This document shows, piece by piece, positions 13,773-23,809 of a stretch of 49,287 nucleotides of DNA; positions within the stretch are counted from its first letter, which is position 1; each line of letters begins with the position of its first letter. Position numbers and translations under genes: made by a program. The DNA comes from an uncultured beta proteobacterium. GTDB lineage: Bacteria; Pseudomonadota; Gammaproteobacteria; Burkholderiales; Burkholderiaceae_C. The notes below the pieces were generated by a model. It saw only the letters and a program-made list of their open reading frames with translations, did no database searches and was not told where the DNA came from. The stretch spans positions 1 to 49,287 of the forward strand of contig CAJBBZ010000183.1 in NCBI GenBank assembly GCA_903951445.1, given 5' to 3'.

Positions 13773-14711
13773 ATTAATCGGCCCCAGGTTAATGTGGCGC
13801 GCAAACTGTTGCGCCAAATAGTCTTCGCCGTTTTCGAGTACGAAATAGCGAAAGGCTTCGGCTGAGGGCGATAGCAATTTGGACAGCATGTGCACCACGT
13901 TCCAGGCACGCACCACCGGCGCGCCTTCAACATCCAACACGGCAATCAATCGGTTGTCCAACTCCAAGCCCAGGGTATGCAGCGATAAAAAACTCAGGCC
14001 CATACCGGCCATGACGGCTTGCTTAATCGTCTCATTGCTGGCCATTTCCATGCTCACACGCGGCTCGACGCGGGCTTTGTCCAAAAAGCGCTCCATGGCG
14101 GCGCGCGTACCCGAGCCGGGTTCGCGCAGGATAAAAGGCTGGGCTTGCAAGTCACGCGGGGAAATGGTTTCGCCGCGCGCCAAAGGGTGATCCACCGCGG
14201 CTACAAACACATGCGGGTGCGCGGCAAAGGGCTCGGCACGCGTTGCCATTTCGGTAGGCGGGCGGCCCATGATGGCGATGTCCACCTCGTTGGCGTAGAG
14301 CATCTTCACCAGTTGCTCGCGGTTACCCACCACCAGCTTGATGTCCACGCCTTGGTGCTCCTGGCGAAAACGGGCCAGCAAATGCGGCAAAAAATACTTG
14401 GCCGTACTGACCATGCCGATGGTGAGCAAGCCCACTTCCAGCTTTTGCAGCCTGGCTGCGGCGTCTTCGGCGTCTTTTAGGGTGGCCAGCATTTTGCGGG
14501 CATAGACCAGCATGTATTCGCCCACGGTGGTCAGCGTCACGGTACGGCCACTGCGGTCAAACAAGGGCATACCAATGTGTTTTTCCAGCTCGCGCACCTG
14601 CATGGTCACGGCCGGGGGCGTGAGATTGAGCGTTTGCGCGGCGCGGGTAAAGCTCAAATGGCGAGCCACTTCGCTAAAAACGCGCAATTGGCGGAAGGTT
14701 GCGTTTTTCAT
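13743..14711 (-). CDS. cbbR: CbbR, LysR-type regulator of the Calvin-cycle operon
   Basis: CbbR is a LysR-type activator that senses metabolites such as RuBP, PEP or NADPH and switches on cbb genes. From ATG 14711 it has 322 residues. The winged HTH is at the N-terminus (ATFRQLRVFSEVARHLSFTR, then TLNLTPPAVTMQVRELEK), followed by a periplasmic-binding-protein-like effector domain. The frame continues 48 codons upstream, but that stretch has no family likeness and lies in the divergent promoter. It diverges from sga-cbbLS, the classic CbbR arrangement. A TTAAG-N6-CTTAA palindrome overlaps its start codon, fitting autoregulation. Confidence 0.93.
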   Translation of the reverse strand: MKNATFRQLRVFSEVARHLSFTRAAQTLNLTPPAVTMQVRELEKHIGMPLFDRSGRTVTLTTVGEYMLVYARKMLATLKDAEDAAARLQKLEVGLLTIGMVSTAKYFLPHLLARFRQEHQGVDIKLVVGNREQLVKMLYANEVDIAIMGRPPTEMATRAEPFAAHPHVFVAAVDHPLARGETISPRDLQAQPFILREPGSGTRAAMERFLDKARVEPRVSMEMASNETIKQAVMAGMGLSFLSLHTLGLELDNRLIAVLDVEGAPVVRAWNVVHMLSKLLSPSAEAFRYFVLENGEDYLAQQFARHINLGPINSGLIAPADT

Positions 14712-14728
14712 TAAGTAATAGCTTAACC
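14711..14728. promoter_or_regulatory. Candidate CbbR operator between cbbR and sga
   Basis: TTAAG (14711-14715) and CTTAA (14722-14726) are an inverted repeat overlapping the cbbR start codon, 22 bases upstream of the sga -35 box. The pattern TTA-N3-AATA-N2-TTAA recurs, one base shorter, at 16172-16186 before cbbL. It loosely fits the TNA-N7/8-TNA description of CbbR sites. Confidence 0.45.
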
Positions 14729-14748
14729 GAAAACAAAAAATATATGAA

Positions 14749-14777
14749 TTTACTTTCGAATGACGGGCTTTTAGAGT
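14749..14777 (+). promoter_or_regulatory. Predicted promoter of sga, matching the cbbL promoter
   Basis: -35 TTTACT (14749-14754), 17-base spacer, -10 TAGAGT (14772-14777). The larger block AATTTACTTT-N10-GCTTTTAGA-N-TCC (14747-14779) is repeated with identical spacing before cbbL at 16207-16239. The intervening 10 bases differ, so the shared bases look functional. Confidence 0.6.
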
Positions 14778-14814
14778 CCAACTTCTTAACCCCTCCAACC
14801 GAAAGGATACCGCT

Positions 14815-16068
14815 ATGGCTGGTCGTAATTTTCTCTTTGTACCCGGTCCCACCAATGTGCCCGATCGTATTCAGCGATCCATGATGGTATCCATGGAGGA
14901 CCATCGTTCGCCGCGCTTTCCCCAACTCACCCACACCATCATGGCCGGGCTACGCGAGGTTTTCCGCACCCAGACGGGCACACCATTTGTGTTTCCGTCC
15001 TCGGGCACAGGTTGCTGGGAAGCGGCACTGACCAACACCTTGTCGCCCGGCGACAAAGTACTGGCGGCGCGCTTTGGCCAATTCAGCCACCTGTGGATTG
15101 ATATGTGTGAGCGCCTGGGCCTGGACGTGCAGATTGTGGACTGCGAATGGGGCACCGGCATACCTTTGCAGCAATTCGAAGACATTCTCAAGGCCGATAC
15201 GCACCACCAGATTAAGGCTGTCTTGGCTTGCCAAAACGAAACCGCCACCGGCGTGAGTTCAGACATTGCCGGTGTGCGCGAAGCCTTGGACGAGGCAGCA
15301 CACCCGGCCCTGCTGTTCGTGGACTGCGTTTCTTCTCTAGGCTGCCTGGAGTTCCGCTTTGATGACTGGGGCATCGACATGGCGGTTTCCGGTTCTCAAA
15401 AAGGCTTTATGTTGCCTGCGGGCCTGGGCATTCTGTGCGCTAGCCCCAAGGCCTTGGCCATGTACCCATCGTCCAAGCTCAAGCGCGCTTACTTTGATCT
15501 GCCGGACATGATCCAAAGCAATGCCACCGGCTACTTCCCCTACACCCCAGCTTTGTCACTGATGTACGGGCTGATTGAGGCGCTCAAGATGATCAGCGAA
15601 GAAGGCCTGGACAATGTCATCGCGCGCCACCATTACCTGGCCGAAGGCGTGCGCGCTGCGGTGACCCAAGGCTGGCAACTCAAGCTATGCGCCAAAGAAC
15701 AACGCTGGCACTCCGACACCGTGTCGGCGGTGATGCTGCCCGAAGGTATTGCGGGCACGGAAGTCATAGCCCGTGCTTACCAGCGCTACAACCTCTCGCT
15801 GGGCGGCGGACTGTCCAAAGTGGCAGGCAAGCTGTTCCGTATCGGCCATTTGGGCGATATGAACGAAATCCATTTGATGGCCGCCATCAACGGCGCTGAA
15901 ATGGCCATGCTCGATTGCGGCGTCAAAGTGCAGCCCGGCAGCGGTGCAGCCGCTGCTGGCCACTACTGGCGCACGCATGAGGCACCTTCGGGCCTGTGCG
16001 CCATGCCCAAGCCGCAAGAAGCGCAGAGTAATACGCCGCGCTCCAGCCCGGCACTTGCACCCCGCTAA
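14815..16068 (+). CDS. Serine-glyoxylate aminotransferase (class V, PLP)
   Basis: SGAT moves the amino group of serine to glyoxylate, giving glycine and hydroxypyruvate, a photorespiratory (C2) or serine-cycle step. The 417 residues start FLFVPGPTNVPDRIQRSM and keep EDHRSPRFPQLT, PSSGTGCWEAALTNTLSPGD, QNETATGVSSDI and the PLP lysine K196 in VSGSQKGFMLPAGLG. The pattern strongly resembles plant AGT1 and bacterial SgaA proteins. About 30 disordered residues close the protein. GAAAGGA lies eight bases before the ATG. It sits between cbbR and cbbL, and its promoter resembles that of cbbL. Alanine-glyoxylate or serine-pyruvate specificity cannot be excluded from sequence alone. Confidence 0.88.
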   Translation: MAGRNFLFVPGPTNVPDRIQRSMMVSMEDHRSPRFPQLTHTIMAGLREVFRTQTGTPFVFPSSGTGCWEAALTNTLSPGDKVLAARFGQFSHLWIDMCERLGLDVQIVDCEWGTGIPLQQFEDILKADTHHQIKAVLACQNETATGVSSDIAGVREALDEAAHPALLFVDCVSSLGCLEFRFDDWGIDMAVSGSQKGFMLPAGLGILCASPKALAMYPSSKLKRAYFDLPDMIQSNATGYFPYTPALSLMYGLIEALKMISEEGLDNVIARHHYLAEGVRAAVTQGWQLKLCAKEQRWHSDTVSAVMLPEGIAGTEVIARAYQRYNLSLGGGLSKVAGKLFRIGHLGDMNEIHLMAAINGAEMAMLDCGVKVQPGSGAAAAGHYWRTHEAPSGLCAMPKPQEAQSNTPRSSPALAPR

Positions 16069-16127
16069 AGCGCAGCACTGAGGGCGGGGAACCTTAAGCC
16101 CCCTCGAGATAAAGCGCTTGCGACATT

Positions 16128-16151
16128 TGACGCGTTCTCCAAGACGCGTCA
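16128..16151 (+). terminator. Stem-loop between sga and cbbL
   Basis: TGACGCGT (16128-16135) and ACGCGTCA (16144-16151) form a perfect 8-bp stem with an eight-base loop, flanked by GCGC on both sides. A loosely T-rich tract follows (TTTGCATTATTTTTATC). A smaller GGGG/CCCC hairpin lies at 16086-16102. The elements probably end or attenuate the sga transcript before the cbbL promoter. Confidence 0.45.
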
Positions 16152-16171
16152 GCGCCTAGTTTGCATTATTT

Positions 16172-16186
16172 TTATCAAATATTTAA
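16172..16186. promoter_or_regulatory. Candidate CbbR operator upstream of cbbL
   Basis: TTATCAAATATTTAA fits TTA-N8-TTA and shares the TTA-N3-AATA-N1/2-TTAA pattern with the site at 14711-14726. It lies 22 bases upstream of the cbbL -35 box, the same offset as at sga. Confidence 0.45.
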
Positions 16187-16190
16187 TTAA

Positions 16191-17738
<1,548 letters not shown>

Positions 17739-17767
17739 ACCAACCACGCTGCAAGGAGAAACACACC

Positions 17768-18208
17768 ATGATGACCAACCCGACCGGCCGTTTGACGCAA
17801 GGCCAATTCAGTTTTCTGCCCGACCTGACGGATGCTGAAATCACACTACAAATCGAATACGGCCTGCGCAAAGGCTATGCCTGGAGCGTGGAGTACACCG
17901 ACGACCCGCACCCGCGCAACACCTATTGGGATATGTTCGGCAACCCGATGTTTGACCTGCACGATGCTGCGGGTGTGATGCAAGAACTCAAGGCCTGCCG
18001 CGCCGCATTTCCCAATCACTACATACGCATGATGGCTTTTGACTCCACGCGCGGAGTTGAAACGATTGCCATGAGCTTTATCGTGAATCGCCCGAAGAAT
18101 GAGCCCGGCTTTATGCTGGAGCGCCAGGAGGTCAATGGCCGTTCGCTGCGTTACAGCACACGCGCTTATGCAGCCAACCAGCCCGAAGGCGAGCGTTACA
18201 AAGGCTAG
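17768..18208 (+). CDS. cbbS: RuBisCO small subunit, red-type
   Basis: CbbS caps the L8S8 RuBisCO holoenzyme. The 146 residues include the conserved core (QIEYGLRKGYAWSVEYTDDP, NTYWDMFGNPMFDL) and the C-terminal extension (FMLERQEVNGRSLRYSTRAY) that marks red-type small subunits and fills the central solvent channel. AAGGAG lies nine bases before the ATG; a second ATG follows at once and could also serve. cbbX starts 34 bases downstream. Confidence 0.97.
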   Translation: MMTNPTGRLTQGQFSFLPDLTDAEITLQIEYGLRKGYAWSVEYTDDPHPRNTYWDMFGNPMFDLHDAAGVMQELKACRAAFPNHYIRMMAFDSTRGVETIAMSFIVNRPKNEPGFMLERQEVNGRSLRYSTRAYAANQPEGERYKG

Positions 18209-18242
18209 GCCTTGCCGCACCCTATCCATGCATTAGCACCCT

Positions 18243-19208
18243 ATGAGCGCACCTTCGTATTCCATTCCCGGCAGCACACCGGCGGCTGCCGTCAGTAGCG
18301 CCGCGCCAGCGGCCACTGAAAAGCCAAGCGACAACACCTCGGGTGCGCGCTCGGTGGCCGAAGTGCTGGAAGGCTCGCAAGTAGAAGCCGTGTTGCAGGA
18401 GCTGGACCGCGACCTGGTGGGGCTGGTGCCGGTTAAAGCGCGAATACGGGATATTGCCGCTTTGCTGGTCATCGACAAGCTACGCGTGAACCTGGGCCTG
18501 ACTAGCCAAGCGCCCAGCCTGCACATGTGCTTTAGCGGCAACCCCGGGACTGGCAAGACCACGGTGGCCAGCCGTATGGCGCAAATCCTGCACCGGCTGG
18601 GCTTTGTACGCAAAGGGCATTTGGTATCGGTGACGCGTGACGATCTGGTGGGCCAGTACATCGGCCACACCGCGCCCAAGACCAAAGAAGTGCTCAAGCG
18701 CGCCATGGGCGGCGTCTTGTTTATCGACGAGGCGTATTACCTCTATCGCCCGGAAAACGAACGTGACTATGGCCAGGAGGCCATCGAGATCCTGCTGCAA
18801 GTGATGGAAAACCAGCGCGACGACTTGGTCGTTATCCTGGCGGGCTACAAAGACCGCATGGATACTTTTTTCCAATCCAACCCCGGCATGAGCTCGCGTA
18901 TTGCCCACCATCTGGACTTTCCGGACTACGCGGTGGGCGAGTTGCTGCACATCGCCGGTATGACCTTGGCACAGCAAAATTATCGCTTTGGCGAAGGCGC
19001 GCAAGCTGCGTTTGAACGCTATCTGGGCTTGCGCGTGGTGCAGCCGCACTTTGCCAACGCCCGCAGCGTGCGTAATGCGCTCGACAGGGCCCGCCTGCGC
19101 CAGGCCAGCCGCCTGTTTGCCGACCGCCAGCGTATCCTGAGCGCCGATGACTTGACGACAATCGAAGCAGCTGACATTCTTGCCAGCCGGGTCTTCCAAA
19201 CCAACTAA
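18243..19208 (+). CDS. cbbX: CbbX, red-type RuBisCO activase (AAA+)
   Basis: CbbX is a hexameric AAA+ ATPase that removes inhibitory sugar phosphates from red-type RuBisCO by pulling the CbbL C-terminus. The 321 residues show Walker [10 protein letters not shown] (99-107), pore loop [12 protein letters not shown] (138-149) with its tyrosine, and Walker [12 protein letters not shown] (158-168). The first 35 residues are Ala/Ser/Pro-rich. Its presence fits the red-type CbbL tail and CbbS extension. cbbY follows after 15 bases. Confidence 0.96.
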   Translation: MSAPSYSIPGSTPAAAVSSAAPAATEKPSDNTSGARSVAEVLEGSQVEAVLQELDRDLVGLVPVKARIRDIAALLVIDKLRVNLGLTSQAPSLHMCFSGNPGTGKTTVASRMAQILHRLGFVRKGHLVSVTRDDLVGQYIGHTAPKTKEVLKRAMGGVLFIDEAYYLYRPENERDYGQEAIEILLQVMENQRDDLVVILAGYKDRMDTFFQSNPGMSSRIAHHLDFPDYAVGELLHIAGMTLAQQNYRFGEGAQAAFERYLGLRVVQPHFANARSVRNALDRARLRQASRLFADRQRILSADDLTTIEAADILASRVFQTN

Positions 19209-19223
19209 ACACCGGGACGCCAT

Positions 19224-19943
19224 ATGCTCAAAGCGCTCATTTTTGATGTAGACGGCACCTTGGCCGATACCGAGTCTACGCACCGCGCTGCCTTTAACCA
19301 TGCGTTTGCCGAAGAAGGGCTGGACTGGGTCTGGGACGAGGCGCTCTATATCGAACTGCTGGAAGTCTCCGGTGGCAAAGAACGCATCTCCCATTACTGG
19401 AAACGCACGCGCGGCGACATAGTAGGCATTGAGGCGCATTCCTTGCAAGACACGATTGCGCGCCTGCACGAGCTCAAAACCGCCGCCTATGAAGGCATGG
19501 TCAATGACGGTATGGTGAGCCTGCGCCCGGGCGTATTGCGCCTGATCGAATCAGCACACGAACAAAACCTGGCGCTGGCCATTGCCACCACCACCTCGCC
19601 CGTCAACATAGCTGCCCTCTTGCGAAAAGCCATAGGCGCGCACTGGCGCAGCTTATTTGGTGTGGTGGAAGATGCATCCACTGCACCGCGCAAAAAACCG
19701 CACCCCCAGGTGTATCTGCAAACCTTGCAGCGCATGGGTATGGCTGGTAGCGACTGCCTGGCTATTGAAGATTCAGCCAACGGTTTGCAAGCCGCGCTGG
19801 CTGCGGGCTTACCGACGGTGATTACGCCCAATAGCTTTACGGCCCACCATCGCTTTGAAGGTGCATTGCGCGTCGTGCCAGATTTGGGTGGCACCACCGT
19901 CGCAGACTTGCGCATCTGGCATTCCCAAGTACACGCAGCCTGA
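19224..19943 (+). CDS. cbbY: CbbY, HAD phosphatase (xylulose-1,5-bisphosphate phosphatase)
   Basis: CbbY degrades xylulose-1,5-bisphosphate, a misfire product that inhibits RuBisCO once released by the activase. The 239-residue HAD protein has motif [12 protein letters not shown] near residues 8-18, a helical cap, motif [10 protein letters not shown], the motif III lysine in [11 protein letters not shown] and motif [14 protein letters not shown]. The position after cbbX and the 'KKPHPQVY' signature favour CbbY over a general phosphoglucomutase-like HAD. Confidence 0.9.
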   Translation: MLKALIFDVDGTLADTESTHRAAFNHAFAEEGLDWVWDEALYIELLEVSGGKERISHYWKRTRGDIVGIEAHSLQDTIARLHELKTAAYEGMVNDGMVSLRPGVLRLIESAHEQNLALAIATTTSPVNIAALLRKAIGAHWRSLFGVVEDASTAPRKKPHPQVYLQTLQRMGMAGSDCLAIEDSANGLQAALAAGLPTVITPNSFTAHHRFEGALRVVPDLGGTTVADLRIWHSQVHAA

Positions 19944-19966
19944 TTTTGATTTCCAGAGAACTTGCC

Positions 19967-21058
19967 ATGCCCTTGTCCGCCCGCTCCCAGCATTCCACCC
20001 TCACGCAATTCTTGATCGAAGAGCGGCGCAAATACCCCGGTGCCAGCGGCGACTTCAACGCCCTGATACTGGATATTGCCCTGGCATGCAAAGCGATTGC
20101 GCGCGGCGTGGCCTTCGGCGAACTTGGGCAGGTGCTGGGTGACCATAAAACGGGCGACGGCGCCTCGGTCAATGTGCAGGGCGAGGCGCAAAAAACTCTG
20201 GATGTGCTTAGCAACCAGGCCTTTATCCGACGCACCGAATGGGCGGGCAACCTGGCGGGCATGGCCTCCGAGGAGATGGAGCACCCCTACCAAATTCCGA
20301 CGCAATACCCGCGCGGTAAATACCTGCTGGTGTTTGACCCGCTAGACGGATCCAGCAATATCGATGTCAATGTATCGGTAGGCAGTATTTTTTCGGTACT
20401 GCGCGGACCGGAAGACGGGCGCGATGTGCAGGAAGCCGATTTTTTACAAGCGGGCACACGGCAGGTGGCTGCCGGATACGCTATCTATGGGCCCACCACT
20501 ATGCTGATGCTCACCTTGGGCAACGGCGTGCAGGGCTTTACCCTAGACCCCAACCTGGGTGAATTCATGCTCACCCACCGCAACATCCAGATTCCGCCTG
20601 ACACGCACGAGTTTGCGATCAACGCCTCCAACAGTCGCTTCTGGGAAGCGCCGGTGAAGCGTTATGTGGATGAATGCCTGGCCGGCAAGACCGGGACGCG
20701 CGGCAAAGATTTCAATATGCGCTGGATCGCCAGTATGGTGGCCGAGGCCCACCGCATCCTGATGCGCGGCGGCGTGTTCATGTACCCGCGCGACACCAAA
20801 GACCCCAGCAAGGCCGGGCGCCTGCGTCTGCTGTACGAGGCCAACCCCGTGGGCATGATCATGGAGCAAGCCGGGGGCCGCGCCAGCACCGGGGAGAAGC
20901 CGGTGTTAGACGTGGCGCCGTCTTCGCTCCACCAGCGCATCGGCCTGGTGTTCGGCTCGCGCAACGAGGTCGAGCGCATCGAGCGCTACCACAGCGAACC
21001 TGCACAAACCGAGGAATACAACCCCTTGTTTGCCGAGCGCAGCCTGTTTAGATTTTGA
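19967..21058 (+). CDS. cbbF: Fructose-1,6-bisphosphatase class I
   Basis: CbbF hydrolyses fructose-1,6-bisphosphate (often also sedoheptulose-1,7-bisphosphate) in the Calvin cycle. The 363 residues have the metal-binding motif [28 protein letters not shown] upstream of it, the substrate motif NASNSRFWE, and the catalytic region [19 protein letters not shown] chose ATG 19967; a TTG seven codons upstream is weaker. It follows cbbY by 23 bases. Confidence 0.95.
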   Translation: MPLSARSQHSTLTQFLIEERRKYPGASGDFNALILDIALACKAIARGVAFGELGQVLGDHKTGDGASVNVQGEAQKTLDVLSNQAFIRRTEWAGNLAGMASEEMEHPYQIPTQYPRGKYLLVFDPLDGSSNIDVNVSVGSIFSVLRGPEDGRDVQEADFLQAGTRQVAAGYAIYGPTTMLMLTLGNGVQGFTLDPNLGEFMLTHRNIQIPPDTHEFAINASNSRFWEAPVKRYVDECLAGKTGTRGKDFNMRWIASMVAEAHRILMRGGVFMYPRDTKDPSKAGRLRLLYEANPVGMIMEQAGGRASTGEKPVLDVAPSSLHQRIGLVFGSRNEVERIERYHSEPAQTEEYNPLFAERSLFRF

Positions 21059-21090
21059 GCTTTTGAGATTGTTCAGTTCAGGGAGTCACC

Positions 21091-21966
21091 ATGTCAGAAA
21101 AACACCCGATTATTGCCATCACCGGCTCCAGTGGCGCGGGCACCACCTCGGTAACGCGCACGTTTGAAAACATATTCCGCCGCGAAGGCGTGAACGCTGC
21201 CGTCATCGAGGGCGATAGCTTTCACCGCTATGACCGCGCTGAAATGAAACTGCGCTTGGCCGAAGCCGAGGCCAAGGGCAATAAAAACTTCAGCCATTTC
21301 GGCCCGGAAAATAATTTGTTCTCCGAACTGGAAGCCTTGTTTGCCGACTACGCGAAAACCGGCAGCGGCAAGCAGCGTAAATATTTGCATGACCACGAGG
21401 AAGCCGCGCCCTTCAAGCAAGAGCCTGGCACTTTTACGCCCTGGCAGGATGTTTCTGCTGGTACCGATTTACTGTTTTACGAAGGTCTGCACGGCGCGGT
21501 GGTAACGCCCGAGGTGAATATCGCCAAGCACCCGGATTTGTTGATCGGCGTGGTGCCCGTCATTAACCTAGAGTGGATTCAAAAACTCTGGCGCGACAAG
21601 TCCAAACGCGGCTACAGCACCGAGGCGGTGACCGACACCATCTTGCGCCGCATGCCTGACTATGTGAACTACATTTGCCCGCAATTCATGCATACCCACG
21701 TCAACTTTCAGCGCGTGCCCATGGTCGATACCAGTAACCCGTTTATCAGCCGCGACATTCCTTCTCCGGACGAAAGCATGGTGGTCATCCGCTTTGCCAA
21801 ACCCAAGGGTATCGACTTTCAATACCTGCGCAGCATGATCGACGACAGCTTTATGAGCCGCGCCAATACCATCGTCGTGCCTGGCGGAAAGATGGAGCTG
21901 GCGATGCAACTGATCTTCACCCCCTTCATCTGGCGCATGATGGAACGTAAAAAGCGCGCATCATGA
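21091..21966 (+). CDS. cbbP: Phosphoribulokinase, class I (proteobacterial)
   Basis: CbbP phosphorylates ribulose-5-phosphate to the RuBisCO substrate RuBP using ATP. The 291 residues are the size of the bacterial octameric enzyme. The P-loop variant GSSGAGTTSV is at 12-21, followed by IEGDSFHRYDR, LLFYEGLHGAVV (Walker B-like) and RGYSTEAVTDTILRRMPDY. The start is preceded by GGGAG. The stop overlaps the cbbZ start (ATGA). Confidence 0.96.
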   Translation: MSEKHPIIAITGSSGAGTTSVTRTFENIFRREGVNAAVIEGDSFHRYDRAEMKLRLAEAEAKGNKNFSHFGPENNLFSELEALFADYAKTGSGKQRKYLHDHEEAAPFKQEPGTFTPWQDVSAGTDLLFYEGLHGAVVTPEVNIAKHPDLLIGVVPVINLEWIQKLWRDKSKRGYSTEAVTDTILRRMPDYVNYICPQFMHTHVNFQRVPMVDTSNPFISRDIPSPDESMVVIRFAKPKGIDFQYLRSMIDDSFMSRANTIVVPGGKMELAMQLIFTPFIWRMMERKKRAS

Positions 21967-22625
21967 AACCCTACGACCTCATCCTCTTCGACCTGGACGG
22001 CACCCTGGTAGAGACTGCCCCTGAGATTTGCGATGCCGTGAACGACACTTTGCAACACTTTAATTTTACAAGCGTCTCGCAAGGACAAGTCAATGACTGG
22101 ATAGGGCACGGCACGCTGGAGCTGCTCATCCAGGCTTTGGCCTTTGTGCAAGGTATAAGCGACGCGACAGTCCGCAGCTCTGAGCGTTTGGCTGACATTG
22201 CCGCTGTCTTTAAAACGCATTACCGCGCGCGTTGCGGCACGCGCAGCCATTGCTACCCGCATGTGGTGGAAACCTTGCAACGGCTCAAGTCGCAAGGTGT
22301 TCGTCTGGGCGTAGTCACCAACAAAGAAGGCGCTTATACCCAAACCGTGTTGGACGCGCATGCATTGACGCCGCTGTTTGATTGCGTCATCAGTGGGGAC
22401 ACCTTGCCTACCAAGAAACCTCGGCCCGAGGGCGTGCTCAGTTGCTTAGAGCGCTTCCAAGTGCCTGCGGACAGAACGCTATTTGTAGGTGATTCCAGCA
22501 TCGACGTAGCCACTGCACGCAATGCCGGTGTGGCCGTGTGGGTAGTGCCTTACGGCTACAACATGGGGGCTGCCATTGCAGACAGCCACCCTGACCGCCT
22601 TATCGCTAACTTTGCAGAACTCTGA
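21963..22625 (+). CDS. cbbZ: Phosphoglycolate phosphatase
   Basis: CbbZ dephosphorylates 2-phosphoglycolate, the product of RuBisCO oxygenation, to glycolate. The 220-residue HAD protein has motif I LFDLDGTLVETAPEI, motif II VVTNKEG, motif III lysine in TKKPRPEGVL and motif IV FVGDSSIDVATARNAG. It is coupled to cbbP by a four-base overlap and ends the operon. Together with CbbY and SGAT it forms a salvage set for RuBisCO side products. Its stop abuts the stop of the convergent XRE gene with no spacer. Confidence 0.92.
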   Translation: MKPYDLILFDLDGTLVETAPEICDAVNDTLQHFNFTSVSQGQVNDWIGHGTLELLIQALAFVQGISDATVRSSERLADIAAVFKTHYRARCGTRSHCYPHVVETLQRLKSQGVRLGVVTNKEGAYTQTVLDAHALTPLFDCVISGDTLPTKKPRPEGVLSCLERFQVPADRTLFVGDSSIDVATARNAGVAVWVVPYGYNMGAAIADSHPDRLIANFAEL

Positions 22626-23066
22626 TTACTGCGCTTGGGCCAATTCGGCCAGGCGCTTGTGCACGGCCCGCTTACCCATTTTTCGCAACTGCACAATCGC
22701 CTCTAACTGTGCAGCGCGGGGTCTGACGCGGCCTTGCTCCCATTTGTAAATCGACTGGTCGCTCACCCCCAGCAAAGAAGCTGTCTGGGCCGCATTGATG
22801 CCCAATTTTTTACGCAGGGTGGCAAAGCCAGATGCTCTGAACCGCGCTCTCTGCGCTTCTGACGCGGCTTTTACCGAGGCTACGCTAACTGCGCCTTTGG
22901 ACAATTGCTTGAGCGCACGCTCCAATGCGGAAAGCCGTTTTTTGAGTGCGGCGTTATCGGCGCGTTGCTGCGCCCATGTTTTCTTCATCGCCATCGCGTT
23001 TTCCCGCACTTTACGGTTCGCGACACGGGTGATTTCATCTTTCAACTGTTTAGCAAATGCAGACAA
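22626..23066 (-). CDS. XRE/Cro-type helix-turn-helix protein
   Basis: This is a 146-residue probable DNA-binding protein. The first 60 residues are a basic, heptad-like helical region (KQLKDEITRVANRKVRENAM, then ADNAALKKRLSALERALKQ), and the HTH is at 84-125: LRKKLGINAAQTASLLGVSD followed by QSIYKWEQGRVRPR. The start is TTG at 23066, preceded by a strong AAGGAGG. It resembles small regulators common in Burkholderiales; its target is unknown. A GCAATTATTGC palindrome at 23107-23117 in its upstream region could be an autoregulatory operator. Confidence 0.75.
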   Translation of the reverse strand: MSAFAKQLKDEITRVANRKVRENAMAMKKTWAQQRADNAALKKRLSALERALKQLSKGAVSVASVKAASEAQRARFRASGFATLRKKLGINAAQTASLLGVSDQSIYKWEQGRVRPRAAQLEAIVQLRKMGKRAVHKRLAELAQAQ

Positions 23067-23449
23067 ATTGCCTCCTTTTTGAATCCATGTGTTAATTATT
23101 TAATACGCAATTATTGCCTATTAAGAAATTTAGGTCTATAGAGGCACTAGATCCTGCGAAGCACGCGCACACACATGACTGGTGCGTCTTTATGGTCGCG
23201 GGCGGTACATGCCACTTTGGGCTACCCGGTAGCCACACCTTGATCCCCGGTTCGGATCTTTGACACCTAGGCCACCCCATCGAATAAATCAAATTTAATG
23301 AATTTTGAATTGAAATAGTTTTTGAATTTTTCTGTTGCATTTACGCAAAAAAATGTTTTTTTAAAAAAACTTGTCAATTGCATAATTTTCATTAGAATGT
23401 TTCCAAGCCAGCGTAAATATCGCTTTTAAGAATGCGTTTAGGAGCTTGT
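23067..23449. other. 383-base intergenic region with a GC-rich structured island
   Basis: AT-rich flanks surround a GC-rich block at about 23150-23280. The block contains GGCTACC-C-GGTAGCC (23220-23234), a perfect 7-bp inverted repeat, and GATCC/GGATC arms at 23242-23258. Downstream lies a 16-base perfect palindrome of a G, seven T, seven A and a C (23355-23370). I find no convincing protein or known RNA family. The block could be a small RNA, a leader or the scar of a mobile element. Confidence 0.4.
23371..23398 (+). promoter_or_regulatory. Predicted sigma-70 promoter for the 111-residue protein gene
   Basis: -35 TTGTCA (23371-23376), 16-base AT-rich spacer and -10 TAGAAT (23393-23398), about 45 bases before the ATG at 23450. 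The oligo-T/oligo-A palindrome ends just before the -35 box and may act as a bent upstream element. Confidence 0.55.
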
Positions 23450-23785
23450 ATGTCAGTATTCGCCAAAACAGCCAAAGGCCTCGATGCTTTGAAGGATTTG
23501 AACTCCGGCATGCCGCGCCGCATGCGTACCGTACTTTGGTGTATCAATGGCCAAACCTCCACCTCTACCCTGATGCGCAGCCTCACGACCGTGGGCGATG
23601 TCAAAGAGTTGATGCGCAGCCTGATCGCGGAAGGATTGATTGAGCGCGTGCACAAAAACGCACCCAAGCCTGCCCCTTTAGAACTAGCCGTCTCCACACC
23701 ATCTGCCACGGCGGTGGACACGCGCTGGGCCAGCTCGGGATGGAATATGGGCTTTCCTAACCAGGGCGTTAGCGCGGCCCACTAA
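23450..23785 (+). CDS. Small protein with a winged-helix-like core, function unknown
   Basis: This is a 111-residue protein with an AGGAG ribosome-binding site six bases before the ATG. It starts MSVFAKTAKGLDALKDLNSG. The central part (RRMRTVLWCINGQTSTSTLM, then TTVGDVKELMRSLIAEGLIE) looks like a short winged-helix fold of the kind seen in small Burkholderiales proteins that I cannot name. The tail is low-complexity (Ala/Pro/Ser/Thr). It has its own good promoter and is monocistronic. It ends 24 bases from the convergent dadA-like gene with no visible terminator. Confidence 0.65.
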   Translation: MSVFAKTAKGLDALKDLNSGMPRRMRTVLWCINGQTSTSTLMRSLTTVGDVKELMRSLIAEGLIERVHKNAPKPAPLELAVSTPSATAVDTRWASSGWNMGFPNQGVSAAH

Positions 23786-23809
23786 AACGCAGATCCTATA
23801 GCAGCAAGA

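Noticed and set aside
18480-19469. Long minus-strand frame opposite cbbX and cbbY
   Set aside because: It spans two well-conserved genes on the opposite strand and has no recognisable domain.
23220-23260. tRNA-like T-arm appearance of CCGGTTCGGATC
   Set aside because: No matching acceptor, D-arm or anticodon arm could be placed on either strand.
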